Origin: Roseicyclus persicicus
GTDB lineage: Bacteria > Pseudomonadota > Alphaproteobacteria > Rhodobacterales > Rhodobacteraceae
Assembly (NCBI RefSeq): GCF_012395815.1
Contig: NZ_JAAZQQ010000003.1
Span: forward strand, 186,001-250,000
DNA: 64,000 nucleotides
Reading direction: 5' to 3'
Part shown: one piece after another, positions 51,350 through 60,521 of the stretch
Position numbering within the stretch: position 1 is the first letter of the stretch
Layout: every line of letters begins with the position of its first letter
The notes under the pieces: model-generated
Told to the model about the DNA's origin: nothing
Seen by the model: only the letters and a program-made list of their open reading frames with translations
The model's database searches: none
Translations under genes and position numbers: made by a program

Positions 51350-51864
51350 GGGGCGGATCCGGGGTCCAGGACCGTGCGCACGCGGCCCTCGACGGTGCCG
51401 CTGCCGGTGGTCATGTTCACCACCATGCGGTCGCCCGAGATCGCGGTCGGCCCCTGCGTGACCAGCACGTCGCCCACCATGGTCAGAAGGGCGGCGGTGA
51501 TGTCGTAGGTCGCCTCGGCGCCCTCGGCGGCGTCCGCGCCGCGGGTCACAAGGACGCCGCCGGTGGCGATCACGCGCTCGACGCTGCGGGCGCCGCCGGT
51601 GTCGGAATAGACCACCTCGACCCGGCCCGCGGCCATGCGCAGGTCGCCCTGCACGATGATGACGTTGCCGTCGAACACGGCGCGGCCCGTGGTCTGGTCG
51701 ATCCCGAGGCTGTCCGACGTGACCTCGACCGGCTGGCGGGAATCATGCGCGACGCCGCCGAATCCGATCTGCACCTGCGCGGCCGCCGGGCCGGACAGGG
51801 CAAGGAACGCGGCCAGCGTGGCCAGGCGGATCAGGTGGCGCATCGTGCAGACGTGGCTCTTCAT
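51346..51864 (-). CDS. lptA: LPS transport periplasmic protein LptA
   Basis: LptA (172 aa) forms the periplasmic bridge for lipopolysaccharide. A signal peptide of about 29 residues ends at GPAAA-QVQIG. The OstA-like beta-jellyroll follows (VEVTSDSLGIDQTTGRAVFDGNVIIVQGDLRM is the family pattern). A second Met at residue 8 (MRHLIRLATL) could be the true start and would give a more standard signal peptide. It overlaps lptC and lptB by 4 and 4 bases. Confidence 0.93.
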   Translation of the reverse strand: MKSHVCTMRHLIRLATLAAFLALSGPAAAQVQIGFGGVAHDSRQPVEVTSDSLGIDQTTGRAVFDGNVIIVQGDLRMAAGRVEVVYSDTGGARSVERVIATGGVLVTRGADAAEGAEATYDITAALLTMVGDVLVTQGPTAISGDRMVVNMTTGSGTVEGRVRTVLDPGSAP

Positions 51865-52460
51865 TGGTCCCCCGGCTGGTATAGCAGCCGCACGCCGCCT
51901 GTGAAACTCAGGAAAGCCTGCCCTTCGGGGCCCGTGATCTCCATGGCGCCCGCCTCCAGCGTCATGCCGGGCCCGGTCAGCACCACCGGCCCCGGCGCGG
52001 CCAGCCGCATCGTGTCCATCGCCACCGTGACCCGCTCGGACCTGAGCGCGAAGCCCGCCGTGGTCGCCGCGTCGACCGTGCCCGCCAGATCGACCCGCTG
52101 CGCGGCGAGGTCGATGTCGCCGGTGGCCGCCGTCAGGGTCAGGCGGTCGCCGGCGCCCAGCGTCACCCGCGTCTCGACCTCGGTCAGCAGGATCAGGTTG
52201 GGGTTGGTCGTCGCCGGCGCCGCCGTTTCGGCCACCAGCGTCACCTCGCGCCCGTCCTCCATGGTGCCGGCAAAGCGCGGGCGCGACAGGCGCTGCTCGC
52301 GGGCCAGCTGCTCGACGTCGACCGCGGCGAAGGGCAGCGCGTCCTCGGGGTTGGGCGTGCGCGAGAACAGGAACAGCGTCGACAGCAGCGCCAGCGCGAT
52401 CAACGGCAGGGCCACCTTGGTCCAGGCGATGAGGGTGGAATATCGGTTGGGCGCGGCCAT
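51861..52460 (-). CDS. lptC: LPS export protein LptC
   Basis: LptC (199 aa) is a bitopic inner-membrane protein that passes lipopolysaccharide from LptBFG to LptA. A single membrane span (VALPLIALALLSTLFLF, about residues 16-32) is followed by a periplasmic jellyroll. MAAPNRYSTLIAWTK is the chosen start; 17 upstream residues overlap the RNase D gene and do not look conserved. The order lptC-lptA-lptB is typical. Confidence 0.92.
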   Translation of the reverse strand: MAAPNRYSTLIAWTKVALPLIALALLSTLFLFSRTPNPEDALPFAAVDVEQLAREQRLSRPRFAGTMEDGREVTLVAETAAPATTNPNLILLTEVETRVTLGAGDRLTLTAATGDIDLAAQRVDLAGTVDAATTAGFALRSERVTVAMDTMRLAAPGPVVLTGPGMTLEAGAMEITGPEGQAFLSFTGGVRLLYQPGDQ

Positions 52461-52467
52461 CGGCGCG

Positions 52468-53079
52468 TCAGTGCGCGAAGATGTCGATCTCGGGCCAGCC
52501 GGCGAGGTCAAGCCGCGCCCGCGCCGGCAGGAACTCGAAGCAGGCCTGCGCCACGTCCGTGCGGCCCTCGCGAGCCAGCATCCCGTCGAGCGCCTCCTTC
52601 AGCCGGTGCAGGTACAGCACGTCCGAGGCGGCATAGGCCTTCTGCGCCTCGGTCAGCCGCTCGGCGCCCCAGTCGCTGGTCTGCTGCTGCTTGGAGATGT
52701 CGATCTCCAGCAGTTCCTGCAGCAGGTACTTCAGCCCGTGCCGGTCGGTGAAGGTGCGCACCAGTTTCGACGCGATCTTGGTGCAGTAGACCGGCGCGGC
52801 CAGCGCCCCGAAGGCGTGGTACATCACCGCGATGTCGAATCGCCCGAAGTGGAACAGCTTGAGCACCTCGGGGTCGGTCAGCAGCCGCGCGAGGTTCGGC
52901 GCCTCGGTCTGGCCCTGGGCGACCTGAACCAGGTGCGCGTGCCCGTCGCCGCCCGACAGCTGCACCACGCACAGCCGGTCGCGGTGCGGGTTCAGGCCCA
53001 TCGTCTCGCAGTCGATGGCCACCACGGGCCCGAGGGACAGGCCATCGGGAAGGTCGTTCTGGTAGAGGTGGATGGTCAC
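52468..53079 (-). CDS. rnd: Short ribonuclease D-type 3'-5' exonuclease
   Basis: A 203-aa DEDD exonuclease. ExoI AIDCETMGLNP (21-31), ExoII HFGRFDIAVMYHAF (77-90) and ExoIII YAASDVLYLHRLKEAL (148-163) with Tyr as in the DEDDy class. It lacks the HRDC domains of E. coli RNase D (375 aa), as is common in alphaproteobacteria. It may trim tRNA 3' ends; a tRNA gene lies just upstream. It precedes lptC by 7 bp. Confidence 0.92.
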   Translation of the reverse strand: MTIHLYQNDLPDGLSLGPVVAIDCETMGLNPHRDRLCVVQLSGGDGHAHLVQVAQGQTEAPNLARLLTDPEVLKLFHFGRFDIAVMYHAFGALAAPVYCTKIASKLVRTFTDRHGLKYLLQELLEIDISKQQQTSDWGAERLTEAQKAYAASDVLYLHRLKEALDGMLAREGRTDVAQACFEFLPARARLDLAGWPEIDIFAH

Positions 53080-53116
53080 GCCATTGTCCCTTTCCGTCGC
53101 CGTCGGTGCCGGCTCC

Positions 53117-53146
53117 TGCCCTCACGCTCCCGAAGGGGGAAGGGCA
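53117..53146 (-). terminator. Candidate hairpin after tRNA-Leu
   Basis: Outer arms TGCCCT (53117-53122) and AGGGCA (53141-53146), with an inner C-rich/TTCG/G-rich stem. It lies 10 bp past the tRNA 3' end on the minus strand. No T-run. It may help 3' processing or termination. Confidence 0.35.
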
Positions 53147-53156
53147 TCGAGGGATA

Positions 53157-53243
53157 TGGTGCCCAGGAGAGGACTCGAACCTCCACGGCCGTTAAGCCAC
53201 TGGTACCTGAAACCAGCGCGTCTACCAATTCCGCCACCTGGGC
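53157..53243 (-). tRNA. tRNA-Leu (anticodon CAG)
   Basis: An 87-nt cloverleaf on the minus strand. The 7-bp acceptor stem is GCCCAGG/CCTGGGC, with discriminator A and an encoded CCA. The D-loop is GCGGAATTGGTAGACGC, and the anticodon stem CTGGT/ACCAG holds loop TTCAGGT, giving anticodon CAG at 53209-53207. A long class II variable arm and the T-loop GGTTCGAGTCC complete it. It reads CUG, the main leucine codon expected in such GC-rich DNA. Confidence 0.96.
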
Positions 53244-53320
53244 AGGTGTCGTGAGCGGGGCTGATATAGCCGCCGCGGGGGGCTGTCAACGGGGTGTCCG
53301 CGGGAAAAAAACGACGGCGC

Positions 53321-56300
53321 TCAGTAGTCGCGTTCAAAGAACACGCCGAGGCTGGATGTGCCGTCGGAGGTGAAGCTGCCGCGGGCGGTGATGCTGGGGG
53401 TCAGGTCGATGTTCAGCGACACGCCAGTGTTGCCGGCGTCGCCGATCACGACGTCGGTGTAGATGTTCTCGGACAGGTAGCGCCCGGCCCGCAGCGCGGC
53501 GCTGCCGTCCTCGCTGGTCTGCAGGTCGAGGTCGTCGAGGCCCAGCCCCTCGCGCAGCCGGGCGAAGATGCCCGACTGGCTGGACCCGCCGGCCAGCCCG
53601 GCCACCGCGTCGGCCATCTGCAGGATCTGCACCGGAGACAGAGCCGAGACCGAGCGCCCGAACAGGAGCTGCGCCAGCACCTCGTCCTCGGGCAGCGCGG
53701 GCGTGGAGGTGAAGGTGATCGTCGGCGCGCTGACCGGGCCGTCGAGGTCGATGCCGATGGTGTAGCCGCCCGCCCGCGAGGTGGCGAGCAGCCGGATGTA
53801 GGGGTCGAACCCGCCCTGCAGGGTCGCCGAGCCGTCGGTCAGGTCGAGCCGGGTGCCGAGGATCGACAGCCGCCCGCGGATCAGGTCGAAGCGGCCCTCG
53901 GGAATCACGTTGGCGGTGGTGCCGAAGATGCGCAGCTGGCCGCCCAGCTCGGCGTCGAGACCGCGGCCGCGGATGAACACGCGCCCCGGCGCCCGGATCG
54001 TCAGGTCGAGGCCCACGCGCTGCGACCCGCCGCCGCCCGAGGTGACCGGCCCGAGGCCCGCGGCGATGCGCGTGCGCCGTTCCGCGGCGGTTTCGCCCAG
54101 GTGCGCGATCGGCGGGATCGGGGCCGAGCCGCCAAGACCGGTCTCGGGCACCCGCAGCTCGGTCTCGCCCAGCACGACCGTGCCGCCCACCTGCAGCGTG
54201 CCGGCCAGCGCGCCGCCCACGGTGATGTCGGCGCTGGCGATCCGCGCCTCGTAGAGCGTGGGATCGACGATGCGCAGGTCGCGCCCGGTGACGGTGATCT
54301 GCGCGGGCAGGCTGGGGGCGTTGACCGTGACGGTGCCGCTGGCCGACAGCGACCCGCCGGTGCCGAGCGCGCCGCCGGCGTCGAAGCTGACGCGGCCGGC
54401 GGACAGGGTGCCCGAGGCGGTCACGTTCTCCAGCGCGGTGCCGAAGGTCGGCAGCGTCACCCGCGCGCCCCCGGTGCGGAAGCTGCCCGACAGCGTGTCC
54501 AGCCCCGGCGCGCCGCGCATGGCGAGATCGAAGCCCAGCGTGCCGAACACGCTGCGCGGGGCCAGCGCCCGGTTCGCCAGCGCAAGGGGCAGTTGCCCGG
54601 TAGCGGTCAGGTCGACGGTGCCGTCCGCGGGCTGCACGTCGCCGCGCAGCGTGGTCGAGATGCCGGCCTGGCTGCGCAGGTCGGCGACGATGCGCCAGGG
54701 CGCGGCGTCCGACGGGCCGCGCGTGGCGTCGAGCGCCGCCGTCACCGGCCCGCTCAGGGCGTCGGTGAACAGCCCGACATTGGCGAGGCGCGCGTCGACA
54801 TCGACAAGCGCGCCGCCCGAGGACACGCGGCCGGTGCCCGCCAGCGACAGCTCGCGCCCCTGCAGGGTCAGCTCGCGCAGGATCAGCCCGGTTTCGTCGC
54901 GGACCGCCGACAGGGTCAGCGTGGTGTCGCCCGCCAGCAGCGCGGGCGGCACGCCCTCGGCCACGCGCAGGTCGGTGCCGGTGCCGGTCAGCACCACGTC
55001 GAAGGCGCCGGACAGAAGCTCCGCCTCGGCGTCGAGCTGGGCCGACAGCCGGCCGGCCAGCGGCTGCCGGGCCAGCGGCGCGAAGCGGGCAAGGTCGCCC
55101 GCCTCGGCGGCCAGCGCCGTCGCCAGCACCAGCCGCGCCCCGCCGGTGGTCAGGGTCGCGTCGCCCCGCAGCGCCAGGTCGCCCGCCTCGGCCACGAGGT
55201 TCGCCAGGCCCAGCGGCCCGCCGCTCTGCCAGGACAGGTCGGCCGACAGGGTGGCCGCGCTGCCCAGCGCCTGCGACAGTGCCGGGTCGGCGTGGGTCAG
55301 GCCGGCGAGGACCAGCGTGATGGGCGAGGCGACCGTCAGGCCCGCGTCGGTCTCGGCGATGGTGCCGCCCGCGTCGAGCCGCAGGCTTTCCACCGCCGCC
55401 GGGCCGAGGTCGAGCGCCTGCACCAGCGCCTGGGCGCGGTAGCCGTCGCCGGCGGCGGCGTTGTAGCTGACCCCTAGGTCCACCGCGCCCACCGTCACCA
55501 CCGCGTCGGGCACCGGCAGGCGCACCGGCCCGCTGCCCTCGGGCCCCGCGATGCGGCCGGTCAGCTCGAAGGCCCGCGGCTGGCCGCCGGGCGCCAGCGA
55601 CATCTGCCCAGCCAGCGCCAGCTGCGCCGCGCGCAGGCTGAAGGTGTCCAGTTCCACCGCGCCGTCGGGCATCAGGCGCAGCCGTGTTACCAGCCCCACG
55701 TCGGGGCCGAAGAAGTCGCGGTAATCGGGCAGGAACAGCGGCGTGATGTCGCCGCCGATGTCGGCGTCGACGCTGCGCACGCCGGTGTCCAGCGCCAGGC
55801 GGGTGGCCACGGTGCCGGCCAGCCGCGGTTCCCCGTCGCTGTCCAGCGCGATCTGGGCTTCAAACCCGTCGATCGGCCCGGCGCCGGCCGCCGTCAGCCG
55901 GATCGCCGGCGCGCCCGGCAGGCCCAGCAGCGTGGCGGCGAGGCCGCCCGCCTCCTCCTCGACCAGCAGCGACAGGTCCAGAACGCGGGTGGTGTTGCCG
56001 TAGCCGGCGGCCAGGTCGAAGGCCCCCCGCGGCCCGTCGAGGCGCAGGAGTTCGATGTCGGCCGCGCCCTCGCCGTCGGCCAGCCGGGCGCTGCCCTCCA
56101 CCGACAGCTCCACCGCCTGCCCCAGCAGCGTGGGGCCCAGCGACACGCGGGCGATGGCGGTGCGGTCGACCGCGATCGAGACCGGCAGCTCGGGCAGGGC
56201 GAAGGGCGTGGCCTCGGCCGGCGGCAGGTCGAGGCCGGCGGGCTCCGTCACCGGGGCGCGCAGGATCTCCAGCCGCTCGGCGGTCAGCGAATCGATCTGC

Positions 56301-56572
56301 AGGGCCCCGCGCAGGAGCGCGGCGCGCGACCAGGTCAGCTCGGCGCCCTCCAGCGTCAGCCAGACGCCCTCGGCATCTGCGATGGTCAGCAGGTCGAGCT
56401 CGGCGGTGGAGCTGAGCGCGCCGCGGAAGCCGCGGATCGTCACCTGCCGCGCGCCGTCCGACAGCTGCTCCTCGAGGAAGCGGACGATGCGCGAGCGGTC
56501 GTCGTCCTGGGCCAGGACGGGGCCCGGCAGCAGCACCAGCGCCAGCGCGAGGAGGGACAGAAGCCGCCGCAT
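53321..56572 (-). CDS. tamB: Translocation and assembly module TamB-like protein
   Basis: A 1083-aa protein. A signal/anchor segment covers residues 1-21 (LLSLLALALVLLPGPVLAQ), followed by a very long beta-rich region. The C-terminal DUF490/TamB domain (about 750-1083) has the end pattern SLNIDLTPSITARGSFTSDG and FFERDY. TamB spans the periplasm and works with TamA in outer-membrane protein insertion and phospholipid transfer. The start overlaps the tamA stop by one base (TGATG). The upstream in-frame extension inside tamA was rejected. Confidence 0.93.
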   Translation of the reverse strand: MRRLLSLLALALVLLPGPVLAQDDDRSRIVRFLEEQLSDGARQVTIRGFRGALSSTAELDLLTIADAEGVWLTLEGAELTWSRAALLRGALQIDSLTAERLEILRAPVTEPAGLDLPPAEATPFALPELPVSIAVDRTAIARVSLGPTLLGQAVELSVEGSARLADGEGAADIELLRLDGPRGAFDLAAGYGNTTRVLDLSLLVEEEAGGLAATLLGLPGAPAIRLTAAGAGPIDGFEAQIALDSDGEPRLAGTVATRLALDTGVRSVDADIGGDITPLFLPDYRDFFGPDVGLVTRLRLMPDGAVELDTFSLRAAQLALAGQMSLAPGGQPRAFELTGRIAGPEGSGPVRLPVPDAVVTVGAVDLGVSYNAAAGDGYRAQALVQALDLGPAAVESLRLDAGGTIAETDAGLTVASPITLVLAGLTHADPALSQALGSAATLSADLSWQSGGPLGLANLVAEAGDLALRGDATLTTGGARLVLATALAAEAGDLARFAPLARQPLAGRLSAQLDAEAELLSGAFDVVLTGTGTDLRVAEGVPPALLAGDTTLTLSAVRDETGLILRELTLQGRELSLAGTGRVSSGGALVDVDARLANVGLFTDALSGPVTAALDATRGPSDAAPWRIVADLRSQAGISTTLRGDVQPADGTVDLTATGQLPLALANRALAPRSVFGTLGFDLAMRGAPGLDTLSGSFRTGGARVTLPTFGTALENVTASGTLSAGRVSFDAGGALGTGGSLSASGTVTVNAPSLPAQITVTGRDLRIVDPTLYEARIASADITVGGALAGTLQVGGTVVLGETELRVPETGLGGSAPIPPIAHLGETAAERRTRIAAGLGPVTSGGGGSQRVGLDLTIRAPGRVFIRGRGLDAELGGQLRIFGTTANVIPEGRFDLIRGRLSILGTRLDLTDGSATLQGGFDPYIRLLATSRAGGYTIGIDLDGPVSAPTITFTSTPALPEDEVLAQLLFGRSVSALSPVQILQMADAVAGLAGGSSQSGIFARLREGLGLDDLDLQTSEDGSAALRAGRYLSENIYTDVVIGDAGNTGVSLNIDLTPSITARGSFTSDGTSSLGVFFERDY

Positions 56573-58377
56573 CAGAAGGCCTGCCCGATGCCGATGTAGA
56601 GATAGGCCTCGCGCCCGGCCTGATCGCCGGTCACGGGGGTGGCCAGGTCGACGCGGATCGGGCCGAAGGGCGTGTCGTAGCGCACCCCGATCCCGGCCCC
56701 GGCGTGCCAGTCGCTGGGCCCTTCGCCCCAGGCGTCGCGGCTGATCACGCCCGCGTCGGCGAAGCCCACGATCCCGAAGGCGGTGTCGCCGATGTCGTGC
56801 CGCACCTCGCCGGACAGGCCGGCAAAGCTGCGCCCGCCCGCCGCGAAGCCGCCCTGTTCCGCCCCGAGGGACTGGTAGGATTGCCCCCGGACGGTGCCGG
56901 CGCCGCCGGAATAGAACAGGTCGTCGGGCGGGATGGTGGCGATGTTGCCGCCCTCCAGCGTGCCGAGCTGCAGCCGCGCCGCGACCCGGGTGCGATCGTC
57001 TTCGCCGAAGCCCCAGTAGGCGCGCCCGTCCAGCGTCATCCGGATGCCCGCGCCGTCGTCCAGCACCTGGAACGGGGTCAGGGATATGTCGGCATAGGCG
57101 CCGGCCCGGGCGTCGAGCGGGTTGTCGCGGTTCTCGTAGGTCGCGCCCAGCGGCAGGGTGACGCGGGTGAGGTCGTAGGCCCCGCCGCCCCACTCGAAGT
57201 CGAAATAGGCAAGCCCGATGCCGCCGCGGATCGTCACCGTGTCGGACAGGCGGTGCAGCAGCGACGCCTCCAGCTCGGCCCCCTGGATCACGAACAGCCG
57301 CTCGTCGGCATAGCCCAGCGCCAGTTCCAGCGCGAAGGTGGTGTCGGGGGTGAAGGTCGCCGGGCGCTCGAAGCGGGTGCGCAGCTCGGCGGTGAGGCCG
57401 CTGTCGAGGCTGCGGATGCCCGAGACCTCGGCGTCGAAGCGCAGCCGCTCGGCCCCGCCGAGCAGGTTGCGGTGCAGCCAGTAGGCGGTCAGGCGCAGGC
57501 CCTCGTCCGTCGCCACCTCGGCGCCGAAGCCGAGCCTGCGCAGCGGCGCCTCGTCGACCACGGCGGTGACGTCGGCGATGTCGCCCGCGCGCGGGTCGCC
57601 CAGCTGCAGGGACACGGCGGAAAAGGCGCCGGTCTCGCGCAGGCGGTCCTCGGCGCGCTGCAGCGCCTCGGGGGAATAGACCTCGCCGGTGGGCAGGCCC
57701 GCGATCTCGAGGATGCGGGCGACGCGCATCCGCTCGTGCCCCTCGGGCAGGAGGGCGCCGAAGGTGATGACCGGGCCGGGATCGACCCGGATCGCCACGT
57801 CCAACAGCGCCTCGGGGTGGCGCGCGGTGATCTGCTGCCCGGCGATGTCGGCGACGGCGTGGCCGCGCGCGCGCCAGCCGTCCAGCGCCGCCTCGGCGGT
57901 GTCGCGCAGGAGCGGCGTCGAGGCGGGTTCGCCGGGGCGGAACCCGTCGGGCAGGGCGGTGTTGGGGTCGAGCGGCCCGATCTCGGCCCGGCCGAGCCGG
58001 AACGGCGCCCCGGTGTCGACCACGATCTCGACCCGGCGCACGTCGGCCGGCGCGCTGAAGGGCGAGATGGCCGACGCCTCGCGCCCGTCCAGCCGGATCG
58101 CGATGACCGGGGCAAAGAACCCCTCCTCGTAGAGCACCCCGATCAGGCGGCCGTAATCGGCGCGGGCCGCGGCGACGATGTCGCTGCCGGTGCGGGTGGT
58201 GCCCTCCTCGGGGTCGCGGAACAGGAGCGCGTTCAGGCGCAGCCGCTCGACCAGGTCGTCCGAGGCGCCGGGCACCGACAGGGTGACCTCCTGCGCGGCG
58301 GCAGGGCCAAGGGCCACCAGCGCGGCGAGGGCCGTCGCGGGCAGCGCGGTGCGGATCAGGCGGGGCAGCGCAGACAT
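56572..58377 (-). CDS. tamA: Autotransporter assembly factor TamA (BamA superfamily)
   Basis: A 601-aa outer-membrane protein. Signal peptide of about 28 residues (ending GPAAAQ-EV). POTRA-like repeats cover about 30-260, then a 16-strand Omp85 barrel. The conserved substrate-exit loop motif VRGQSYQSLG is near residue 495, and the barrel ends with YLYIGIGQAF, a proper C-terminal beta signal with Phe. It forms a two-gene operon with tamB and is divergent from the NDUFA9-like gene. Confidence 0.94.
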   Translation of the reverse strand: MSALPRLIRTALPATALAALVALGPAAAQEVTLSVPGASDDLVERLRLNALLFRDPEEGTTRTGSDIVAAARADYGRLIGVLYEEGFFAPVIAIRLDGREASAISPFSAPADVRRVEIVVDTGAPFRLGRAEIGPLDPNTALPDGFRPGEPASTPLLRDTAEAALDGWRARGHAVADIAGQQITARHPEALLDVAIRVDPGPVITFGALLPEGHERMRVARILEIAGLPTGEVYSPEALQRAEDRLRETGAFSAVSLQLGDPRAGDIADVTAVVDEAPLRRLGFGAEVATDEGLRLTAYWLHRNLLGGAERLRFDAEVSGIRSLDSGLTAELRTRFERPATFTPDTTFALELALGYADERLFVIQGAELEASLLHRLSDTVTIRGGIGLAYFDFEWGGGAYDLTRVTLPLGATYENRDNPLDARAGAYADISLTPFQVLDDGAGIRMTLDGRAYWGFGEDDRTRVAARLQLGTLEGGNIATIPPDDLFYSGGAGTVRGQSYQSLGAEQGGFAAGGRSFAGLSGEVRHDIGDTAFGIVGFADAGVISRDAWGEGPSDWHAGAGIGVRYDTPFGPIRVDLATPVTGDQAGREAYLYIGIGQAF

Positions 58378-58527
58378 ATCCCTAGTGGTAGAGCCCCCGG
58401 GCCCGGCTTGCCAGTCACCATTCCGCGTATCGGCGGGTTTGGGCGGGGATTGGGACGATTTGCGCCTTGTCGGGCCGCGGGGGCGCGCCTATCACCCGGG
58501 CCAGACCGGGACCGGAGGGCATGAGAC

Positions 58528-59517
58528 ATGTCGAAACTCGTCACCATTTTCGGCGGATCGGGCTTCGTCGGCCGCTACATCGCGCGCCGCATGGCCAAGG
58601 AAGGCTGGCGCGTGCGCGTCGCCGTCCGCCGCCCGAACGAGGCGCTGTTCGTGCGCCCCTACGGGGTTGTCGGGCAGGTGGAGCCGGTGCTCGCCAACGT
58701 GCGCGACGACGCCAGCGTGCGCGCCGCCATCCACGGCGCGGACGCGGTGGTGAACTGCGTGGGCATCCTGTCCGAGCGCGGCCGTAACCGCTTTGACCAG
58801 GTGCAGGCCGAGGGCGCCGCCCGCGTCGCCCGCATCGCCGCCGAGGAGGGCGTGGCGCGGCTGGTGCAGATCTCGGCCATCGGCGCCGACGCCCACAGCG
58901 ACAGCGCCTATGCCGCGACCAAGGGCGCGGGCGAGGCCGCGGTGCTGGAGGCCTTCCCGACCGCCGTGATCCTGCGGCCCTCCATCGTGTTCGGCCCCGA
59001 GGACCAGTTCTTCAACCGCTTTGCCGCGATGACGCGCCTCGGCCCGGTCCTGCCGGTGGTGGGCGCCGATACGCGGTTCCAGCCGGTCTATGTCGACGAC
59101 GTGGCGCAGGCCGCCGTGATGGGCGTGCTGGGCACGGCCGGGCCCGGCATCTACGAGCTGGGCGGCCCGGACGTCGAAAGCTTCCGCGCGCTGATGCAGC
59201 GGATGCTGGGCGTGATCCGGCGGCGCCGGCTGATCGTCAACGTTCCGTTCGCCGTGGCCGGGATCATGGCGGCGGTGCTGGACCTGGTGCAGACCCTGTC
59301 CCTGGGCCTGATCCACAACGGGATGCTCACCCGCGACCAGGTCCGCAACCTGCGCCGCGACAACGTGGTGGGCGAGGGCCGCATGGGCTTTGCCGACCTC
59401 GGGATCTCGCCGACCGCGATGGAGGCGGTGCTGGAGGAGTACCTGTGGCCCTACCGCCCGGGCGGGCAGTATTCCGAGATCAAGGAAACCGCCCGCCACC
59501 TGCGCGGTCAGGAATAG
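58528..59517 (+). CDS. Complex I NDUFA9 subunit-family NAD(P)-binding protein
   Basis: A 329-aa short-chain dehydrogenase-like (NAD-dependent epimerase fold) protein. The Rossmann motif TIFGGSGFVGRYIARRM is at residues 6-22. The YxxxK-like stretch SAYAATKGAGE is near 130. It resembles the mitochondrial NDUFA9 accessory subunit of complex I and bacterial homologues of unproven function. GGAGGGC precedes the ATG. It overlaps uppP tail-to-tail by 10 bases. Confidence 0.88.
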   Translation: MSKLVTIFGGSGFVGRYIARRMAKEGWRVRVAVRRPNEALFVRPYGVVGQVEPVLANVRDDASVRAAIHGADAVVNCVGILSERGRNRFDQVQAEGAARVARIAAEEGVARLVQISAIGADAHSDSAYAATKGAGEAAVLEAFPTAVILRPSIVFGPEDQFFNRFAAMTRLGPVLPVVGADTRFQPVYVDDVAQAAVMGVLGTAGPGIYELGGPDVESFRALMQRMLGVIRRRRLIVNVPFAVAGIMAAVLDLVQTLSLGLIHNGMLTRDQVRNLRRDNVVGEGRMGFADLGISPTAMEAVLEEYLWPYRPGGQYSEIKETARHLRGQE

Positions 59518-60311
59518 GCGATCCCCAGCAGGACAACGCCGAGGATCACCCTGTAGATCACGTAGGGCGTAAAGCTGACCTTCGGCAGGAAGCGCATCAT
59601 CAGCGCCAGCGCGCCGAAGGCCGCCGCGAAGGCGAACAGAGCCGCCAGCGCGATGGGACCGAGCGGCAGGGCCGCGCCTTCGGTCAGCGCGTCGCGCAGG
59701 AGCACCGCCCCGGTGGCCAGCGTGATGGGGATCGACATCAGCATGGAGATCCGCGCGGCCTCGGCCCGCCGGTAGCCCAGCGCGCGGGCCGCGGTGATCG
59801 AGATGCCCGAGCGCGACACGCCGGGGATCAGCGCGACCGCCTGCGCGAGGCCCAGCAGCACCGCCTGCCGCGGGCCCCAGGCGTCGATCGCGGCGACCTC
59901 GGGGCCCCAGCGGTCGGCGGCCCAGAGGATCACGCCGAACAGGATCATCATCCAGCCGATCACCGTCATGCTGCGCAGCGCGTCGACCCAGCCGGTGACG
60001 ACCAGCAGCGCGCCGAACAGGATCGCCGGGATGGTGGCGATGACCAGCGCCAGCGCCAGCCGCGCGCCGGGCTCGGCGGCGCGGCCGCGCGCCAGCGGCA
60101 CCAGCCCGCGCACGGCCCGGGCGGCGTCGTCGCGGAAGTAGAGGATGACGGCGAGAATCGACCCCAGGTGCACCGCGACGTCGAGGGCGAGATCGTTCTC
60201 GCTGCCGCCGAAGGCATCGTGCAGCAGGATCAGGTGACCCGAGCTGGAGATCGGCAGGAATTCGGTGATGCCCTGGATCAGGGCCAGCAGGATCAGCGTC
60301 CAGAGCGTCAT
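59508..60311 (-). CDS. uppP: Undecaprenyl-diphosphatase UppP (BacA)
   Basis: UppP (267 aa) recycles the lipid carrier undecaprenyl diphosphate to the monophosphate for peptidoglycan and polysaccharide synthesis; it also gives bacitracin resistance. Two active-site regions are present: QGITEFLPISSSGHLIL (near residue 12) and ALIPGVSRSGISITAAR (near residue 165). About eight membrane spans. MTLWTLILLALIQG is the start; a 28-residue extension upstream is not hydrophobic and was rejected. Confidence 0.95.
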   Translation of the reverse strand: MTLWTLILLALIQGITEFLPISSSGHLILLHDAFGGSENDLALDVAVHLGSILAVILYFRDDAARAVRGLVPLARGRAAEPGARLALALVIATIPAILFGALLVVTGWVDALRSMTVIGWMMILFGVILWAADRWGPEVAAIDAWGPRQAVLLGLAQAVALIPGVSRSGISITAARALGYRRAEAARISMLMSIPITLATGAVLLRDALTEGAALPLGPIALAALFAFAAAFGALALMMRFLPKVSFTPYVIYRVILGVVLLGIAYS

Positions 60312-60521
60312 GCCGCAAGGCCCCGCGCGAACGGGAGGAAGGCAAGGTCTTGAGACATGGAGGTTATTTTCCTGATAGGTCCGAAAGTTTACCAATTTCC
60401 CGGTTTTCGACCCGGGTGTCGTGCGATCCGGCCCGGAAAATCGACAAATAGGTCAGCACTGCTGTCTTTTTATCCCGCGGCGAGGCCGGTATAGGGGCGG
60501 CGAAAGAATGGGAGATGTTTC